Positions 5,823 through 8,578 of a DNA stretch of 8,578 nucleotides are shown here, piece by piece. Within the stretch, counting starts at the first letter, position 1; every line of letters begins with the position of its first letter. This DNA is from Bacillota bacterium (GTDB lineage: Bacteria; Bacillota; Bacilli; Alicyclobacillales; Alicyclobacillaceae). A program made the position numbers and the translations under genes. The notes beneath the pieces were generated by a model. The model searched no databases. It had not been told where the DNA came from and worked only from the letters and a program-made list of their open reading frames with translations. Location of the stretch: NCBI GenBank assembly GCA_021816665.1, contig JAKAXI010000067.1, positions 1 to 8,578 of the forward strand. The letters run 5' to 3'.

Positions 5823-6764
5823 TTACACAACCCGATTGCGCTGCACACCGAGGTCGACACGACCATCTGGAGTCTTGACCTCACACACCACTTCGTCGCC
5901 AGCCGACAAATACTGCGTCCGCTTACTCTGACTAGACAGCAATACGCCCTCCTTCTCTGAGTACGCAACTGTGGAATTCGATAGGATTGAGAGTTCATCT
6001 GGTTTGAGATTGAGTGCCACGCCACCGGGTGTACCAGTCAAAATCAGGTCTCCAGGTGCAAGGTCCATGACTCCGGAAAGCTCCGTCAGCGTCTCCTCCG
6101 GTTTAAACAGAAGCTGACTGGTGTGCGCGGATTGACGGAGTTCGCCGTTTACAGACAGTTTCAGTTCGAGGTTGTGGATCACGGAAGCTTCTCCCTCGTC
6201 GAACAGATAGAGGTACGGCCCTGTCGGACAGAATGTCCGGAAGCTCTTTCCCTTCAGCCACTGACCTTCGAGAAGCTGCACATCGCGGGCAGACACGTCG
6301 TTAGCGATCACGATGCCGGCCACGTAGTCAAGGAAATTTTCCTCCGTGACGACCGTGCGCTCGGTCAGTGGGCTCTTGATGACCAACCCGACTTCAACCT
6401 CATAATCGAGAAGCCGCACACCTTCGGGTCGGACAATGTCGTTTTCGGCTCCAGTGAGCGAGCTGTCTGCTTTCATGAAGATCAGGTTGAAATCCGGGCG
6501 CTGCGGTTCGAACCCGGCCTCAGCTCGGTGACTGGAGTAGTTCGCCCCCTGACAGACAATACGCGCGGGTGCAGTCACCGGACTCAACCAGTTGACGTCC
6601 GTGCGCTTCACCGTCTCATCTCCAGACCACGTCGCCCGACCGCGGCTTGCGAGCAAGTCTGCCAACGTGGGGTAGGAACCCGGAATGACCTGAATTTCAT
6701 CCCCCGCCACAGTGCCCCAACGGATCCCATACGAATCTCGAAAACGTACAACCTGAATGCCCAA
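5823..6764 (-). CDS. Fumarylacetoacetate hydrolase (FAH) family protein
   Basis: A 313-residue FAH-superfamily enzyme, the group that hydrolyses, hydrates, decarboxylates or isomerises beta-diketo and 2-oxo acids from aromatic ring cleavage. After a variable N-terminal part (1-65), the core shows E122-x-E124 in LDYEVEVGLVI and D156 in IANDVSARD as divalent-metal ligands, the lysine loop KGKSFRTFCPTGP (171-183, K173) and GTPGGVAL (244-251). Between this loop and the last strand (VVCEVKTPDG) are about 35 extra residues (253-287), longer than in minimal FAH proteins. The start is TTG at 6764, supported by GAGAGGGG (6773-6780) 8 bases upstream; no nearby ATG fits. It is the first gene of the block, directly behind the promoter at 6815-6843. 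Acylpyruvase, hydratase or isomerase activity is possible; the meta-cleavage context favours handling of a 2-hydroxydienoate or oxo-acid product. Confidence 0.92.
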   Translation of the reverse strand: MGIQVVRFRDSYGIRWGTVAGDEIQVIPGSYPTLADLLASRGRATWSGDETVKRTDVNWLSPVTAPARIVCQGANYSSHRAEAGFEPQRPDFNLIFMKADSSLTGAENDIVRPEGVRLLDYEVEVGLVIKSPLTERTVVTEENFLDYVAGIVIANDVSARDVQLLEGQWLKGKSFRTFCPTGPYLYLFDEGEASVIHNLELKLSVNGELRQSAHTSQLLFKPEETLTELSGVMDLAPGDLILTGTPGGVALNLKPDELSILSNSTVAYSEKEGVLLSSQSKRTQYLSAGDEVVCEVKTPDGRVDLGVQRNRVV

Positions 6765-6772
6765 CTTTGTCG

Positions 6773-6780
6773 CCCCTCTC
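6773..6780 (-). promoter_or_regulatory. Strong ribosome binding site for a TTG start
   Basis: GAGAGGGG on the minus strand is 8 bases before the TTG codon at 6764. The good site and spacing support this non-ATG start for the first gene of the block. Confidence 0.75.
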
Positions 6781-6792
6781 TAATCTAGTTGA

Positions 6793-6803
6793 CAAATAAT
6801 TTG
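6793..6803. promoter_or_regulatory. 11-bp palindrome, candidate operator in the block's leader
   Basis: CAAATAATTTG is a perfect palindrome around a central base. It lies just downstream of the minus-10 of the block's promoter, near the predicted start of transcription, where a bound repressor would block elongation or open-complex formation. It shares the pattern CAWATWATWTG with CATATTATATG at 3480-3490 before the GntR gene. A degenerate copy, CAAATGATTTA, begins 32 bases further on at 6825. Confidence 0.4.
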
Positions 6804-6814
6804 GTTTACTTTAA

Positions 6815-6843
6815 ATAATAATATCAAATGATTTATAAATCAA
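6815..6843 (-). promoter_or_regulatory. Sigma-A-type promoter of the catabolic block
   Basis: On the minus strand TTGATT (6843-6838) and TATTAT (6820-6815) are separated by exactly 17 bases, matching consensus at 4 of 6 and 5 of 6 positions. Transcription would begin near 6808, giving a leader of about 44 bases before the TTG start at 6764. Confidence 0.6.
6829..6842. promoter_or_regulatory. Perfect 14-bp palindrome overlapping the block promoter
   Basis: TGATTTATAAATCA reads the same on both strands. It covers the minus-35 hexamer and part of the spacer of the minus-strand promoter, the classical place for a repressor dimer. The likely binder is the GntR protein or another local regulator; which one is not shown by the sequence. 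Confidence 0.5.
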
Positions 6844-6886
6844 GACTTGATGTTGCCGACTGACAGCGCTATCATCGCAATCATCA

Positions 6887-6892
6887 TACAAT
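6887..6892 (+). promoter_or_regulatory. Candidate minus-10 box for the flavoprotein gene
   Basis: TACAAT matches the minus-10 consensus at 5 of 6 positions and lies 28 bases before the ATG at 6921. No good minus-35 is found 16-18 bases upstream, so an activator or a different start is possible. Confidence 0.35.
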
Positions 6893-6907
6893 AATATCAA
6901 ACAGTTT

Positions 6908-6913
6908 GGAGAG
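6908..6913 (+). promoter_or_regulatory. Ribosome binding site deciding the flavoprotein start
   Basis: GGAGAG is 7 bases before the ATG at 6921 and overlaps the TTG at 6906 that would open the longer frame, so the ATG is the better start. Confidence 0.7.
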
Positions 6914-6920
6914 TGTGCGG

Positions 6921-7457
6921 ATGGAGTTTGCGGTGTTAAACGGCAGTTTGCGTTCCAAATCGTACAACCAAGCTCTGATCGACACGATGGACGAGCGCTA
7001 CCGTGATAAATTTCAGCTAAAGCCATTAAACTTGGAAAAACTGCCCTACTTCAATCAAGACCAAGAACTACATCCACCAGAAGTTGTACAACAGTTCAAA
7101 GGTAGCCTGCGCATGGCAGACGGCGTCGTGATCGCTACCCCGGAATTCAACTGGTCCATTCCTGGCATCCTCAAGAACGCACTGGACTGGGCGTCGCGAG
7201 GAGAACTGGTTCTCGTCAACAGACCTGTTCTCATCGTCGGGGTTTCGACCGGAATGATTGGCACCCTGCGTGCGCAGCTACATCTGCGCCAGGTTCTCAG
7301 CGCGCCTGGGCTTTCATGCAGAACGCTGCCACCCGGTGGAAACGAAGTATTGGTCACGTTTGCAGAGCAAAAATTCGACGCTTCGGGTCGACTGACGGAC
7401 GCGCCTACTCTGGCGTTTCTCGACAGCGTCGTCGAAAAGTTTCTGGCTTTTATCTAG
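6921..7457 (+). CDS. NAD(P)H-dependent FMN reductase-like flavoprotein
   Basis: A 178-residue flavodoxin-fold oxidoreductase of the NADPH-dependent FMN reductase family (relatives include ChrR/YieF-type quinone or chromate reductases and SsuE-type flavin reductases). The N-terminal phosphate-binding loop is GSLRSKSYN (8-16). The signature ATPEFNWSIPGILKNALDW (72-90) lies over the flavin and the dimer interface, and GVSTGMIGTLRAQ (107-119) is the second conserved loop. Expected role: two-electron reduction of quinones, flavin or other acceptors with NAD(P)H, in the cytoplasm. It is divergent from the catabolic block across a 156-base shared promoter region, so joint control is likely. It could supply reduced flavin to a monooxygenase (none in the window) or detoxify quinones formed from catechols. 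The 3' end lies 12 bases from the stop of the opposing NTPase gene, with no clear terminator between. Confidence 0.9.
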   Translation: MEFAVLNGSLRSKSYNQALIDTMDERYRDKFQLKPLNLEKLPYFNQDQELHPPEVVQQFKGSLRMADGVVIATPEFNWSIPGILKNALDWASRGELVLVNRPVLIVGVSTGMIGTLRAQLHLRQVLSAPGLSCRTLPPGGNEVLVTFAEQKFDASGRLTDAPTLAFLDSVVEKFLAFI

Positions 7458-7469
7458 GACCGACGCGAA

Positions 7470-8288
7470 TCAGCGAGATTTCGGCGGGTCGAGCGATACA
7501 ATCTGGATGTCAATGTGCGGGTAAGGTAAGCCGAGTGATTCACGCAGGTAGTTCGCCAACCGCTGATGTACCTGCAGCGCAGCCGCACGTATGTCCGGCT
7601 GCCACTTGGCATGCACGAGCAGTTGAAACTTCGCGTCGTCCGCAGACAAGTGCAGGCTTTTCAGCCGGAAGCTCTGTGTGTCGTGGTGCATGAACAGTTC
7701 GATGCACTGTCGCACCGCCCGTTTGCTGATGAAGACACTGCCACTTGCAAAGATGGGCCGCACCACAATTGGCGGTGTTTCCGAGACCGTGCCTGACACC
7801 GGGATCCGCAGCCTGTGCAACGTTCGCTCCATGTACGACACAAGTGGGCCAGACCCTTTAATCCGGGTCTGACGCACAGGGACAGAGTGCATACCCTGGT
7901 CACGTTTTGACGACGCGTATTGGATGCTCTCCAAACTGACCAGATTCTCAAACTCCAGCCAGGAAACCTGCATGGAGGAAAGCCCGAGAGCTTGGCAAAT
8001 CTGAAGCACCATGTTGCGCGATGTACCAAGAATCAAACAGGCAGTGGGATCGAGCTGCTGCAAAACGCATTGCACCTGCTCTCTGTGCAGAGCGTCGTGA
8101 AAGACAGCACGGCGCACTGCCGCAATCCGGTTGGGCTCGAACTTGGCGGAGTAACCCGCCGCAATCCCCCCGTTGTAAATCAACAGACCATCGTCAATGA
8201 TGCACGTCACGCCCAGGTCCCCCGCGATGTCTAACGCGTGATAACTCTTCCCGCTGCCGCTGCGGCCAACCAGGCCGTACACCTTCAT
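7470..8288 (-). CDS. P-loop NTPase with Asp23/Gls24-like C-terminal domain
   Basis: A 272-residue protein starting directly with a nucleotide-binding fold. MKVYGLVGRSGSGKS holds a Walker A motif at residues 8-15 (K14, S15), followed by IIDDGLLI at 30-37 as a possible Walker B-type acidic pair. Conserved-looking stretches are LILGTS (85-90), SVPVRQTRIK (135-144) and VVRPIF (175-180). Residues of about 183-267 (SGSVFISKRAV, then alternating strands and VHQRLANYLRESLGL) resemble the Asp23/Gls24 envelope-stress fold; this is a judgement from pattern. The frame opens at 8366, but that would overlap the preceding gene by 47 bases and place 26 unlikely residues before the motif. The ATG at 8288, 31 bases after the upstream stop, is preferred although its ribosome site (GCGGTG) is weak. 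I associate this architecture with Firmicutes proteins of unknown function. Substrate and partner are unknown. Confidence 0.82.
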   Translation of the reverse strand: MKVYGLVGRSGSGKSYHALDIAGDLGVTCIIDDGLLIYNGGIAAGYSAKFEPNRIAAVRRAVFHDALHREQVQCVLQQLDPTACLILGTSRNMVLQICQALGLSSMQVSWLEFENLVSLESIQYASSKRDQGMHSVPVRQTRIKGSGPLVSYMERTLHRLRIPVSGTVSETPPIVVRPIFASGSVFISKRAVRQCIELFMHHDTQSFRLKSLHLSADDAKFQLLVHAKWQPDIRAAALQVHQRLANYLRESLGLPYPHIDIQIVSLDPPKSR

Positions 8289-8319
8289 GGGGACACCGCT
8301 GCTCCAACCCATTGCGCCG

Positions 8320-8578
8320 TCAGAACCGTGCCCGACGTTTCTCGCGAAACGCCTGCACACCTTCACGGAAGTCTTTGCTGTCCACCCACGAACCAGACTC
8401 TCCCGTGTTGCCCGATGTCAGCGCCTTTACATTCTGTTTCACCGCCAGTAACGACGCCCGTGACTGCAACGTCATCTTTCGGCAGATCGCGATCGTCTCG
8501 GAGTTTAGCGTCTCGGACGGACATACGTAGTTGAGCAAGCCAGACTGGAGGGCTTGCTCGGCGTCCAAAGATCGCGCC
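8320..8578 (-). CDS. Enoyl-CoA hydratase/isomerase family protein (3' end only)
   Basis: The C-terminal part (about 86 residues) of a crotonase-superfamily protein; the frame stays open to the window edge, so the start lies beyond 8578. Visible features are the AEQALQSGLLNYVCP segment, the helix ending in AVKQNVKAL, and the very typical end SKDFREGVQAFREKRRARF, matching the family's 'D..EG..AF..KR.P.F' tail. The catalytic glutamates and oxyanion-hole glycine are in the missing part, so hydratase, isomerase or another acyl-CoA reaction cannot be separated. It precedes the NTPase gene by 31 bases on the same strand. A role in beta-oxidation or CoA-dependent aromatic breakdown is possible, but no link to the dioxygenase block is shown. 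Confidence 0.88.
   Translation of the reverse strand, partial: ARSLDAEQALQSGLLNYVCPSETLNSETIAICRKMTLQSRASLLAVKQNVKALTSGNTGESGSWVDSKDFREGVQAFREKRRARF

Larger units (their letters stand above)
6817..6901 (+). repeat. 12-bp direct repeat, two copies 73 bases apart
   Basis: AATAATATCAAA occurs at 6817-6828 and again at 6890-6901. The first copy overlaps the minus-10 region of the minus-strand promoter, the second the candidate minus-10 of the plus-strand flavoprotein gene. The spacing is close to seven helical turns. The region is AT-rich, so chance contributes, but an exact 12-mer at both promoters is suggestive. Confidence 0.45.

Noticed and set aside
6123..6788. Open plus-strand frame of 221 codons opposite the FAH-family gene
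   Set aside because: It is a shadow of the minus-strand gene, whose metal ligands and motifs are intact; the antisense translation shows no recognisable domain.
6789..6817. Plus-strand promoter using the perfect TTGACA at 6789-6794
   Set aside because: No good minus-10 lies 16-18 bases downstream (TAAATA is the best), and it would give an unusually long leader of about 100 bases for the flavoprotein gene.
7661..8029. Minus-strand frame of 122 codons within the NTPase gene
   Set aside because: It is an out-of-frame reading of the NTPase gene, with Cys/Arg/Ser-rich composition typical of a shadow frame.

Overview
The window looks like a chromosomal stretch from a moderately GC-rich (roughly mid-50s percent by eye) Gram-positive bacterium of the Firmicutes, plausibly a Bacilli/Alicyclobacillaceae-type organism. 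The grounds are strong purine-rich ribosome binding sites before almost every gene, frequent alternative start codons (one TTG is well supported), an AT-rich intergenic promoter region, a classical rho-independent terminator, and a P-loop NTPase with an Asp23/Gls24-like tail of a kind I associate with Firmicutes. The taxonomic call is inference. No mobile element, CRISPR array, tRNA or rRNA was seen.

Layout from left to right. Positions 1-122 hold nested inverted repeats downstream of a minus-strand MFS transporter (123-1364). A roughly 300-base divergent spacer (1365-1666) carries overlapping alternative stems. A small plus-strand zinc-ribbon protein follows (1667-1960). It converges on a five-gene minus-strand block that reads, in transcription order: fumarylacetoacetate-hydrolase-family enzyme (6764-5823), two-module extradiol dioxygenase of the VOC superfamily (5787-4912), metal-dependent amidohydrolase (4880-3510), GntR/FadR-type regulator (3439-2717) and a short alpha/beta hydrolase (2671-1976). 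The block ends in a terminator whose loop contains the last stop codon. Divergent from it, on the plus strand, is an NAD(P)H-dependent FMN-reductase-like flavoprotein (6921-7457). The right end holds a second minus-strand unit: the 3' end of an enoyl-CoA hydratase gene (running off the window) followed by the P-loop NTPase (8288-7470).

The five-gene block plus the divergent flavoprotein reads as a catabolic locus. A ring-cleaving dioxygenase, two enzymes able to process ring-cleavage products (FAH family and alpha/beta hydrolase), an amidohydrolase able to deaminate or open a nitrogen-containing ring, a possible flavin reductase and a local GntR regulator would fit meta-cleavage degradation of a nitrogen-bearing aromatic or heteroaromatic compound. 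The substrate cannot be read from the sequence, and no ring hydroxylase lies within the window. The 156-base divergent promoter region (6765-6920) has a good minus-strand promoter overlapped by a perfect 14-bp palindrome, plus 11-bp AT-rich palindromes matching one at the GntR gene's own promoter. This suggests that the regulator controls both the block and itself.
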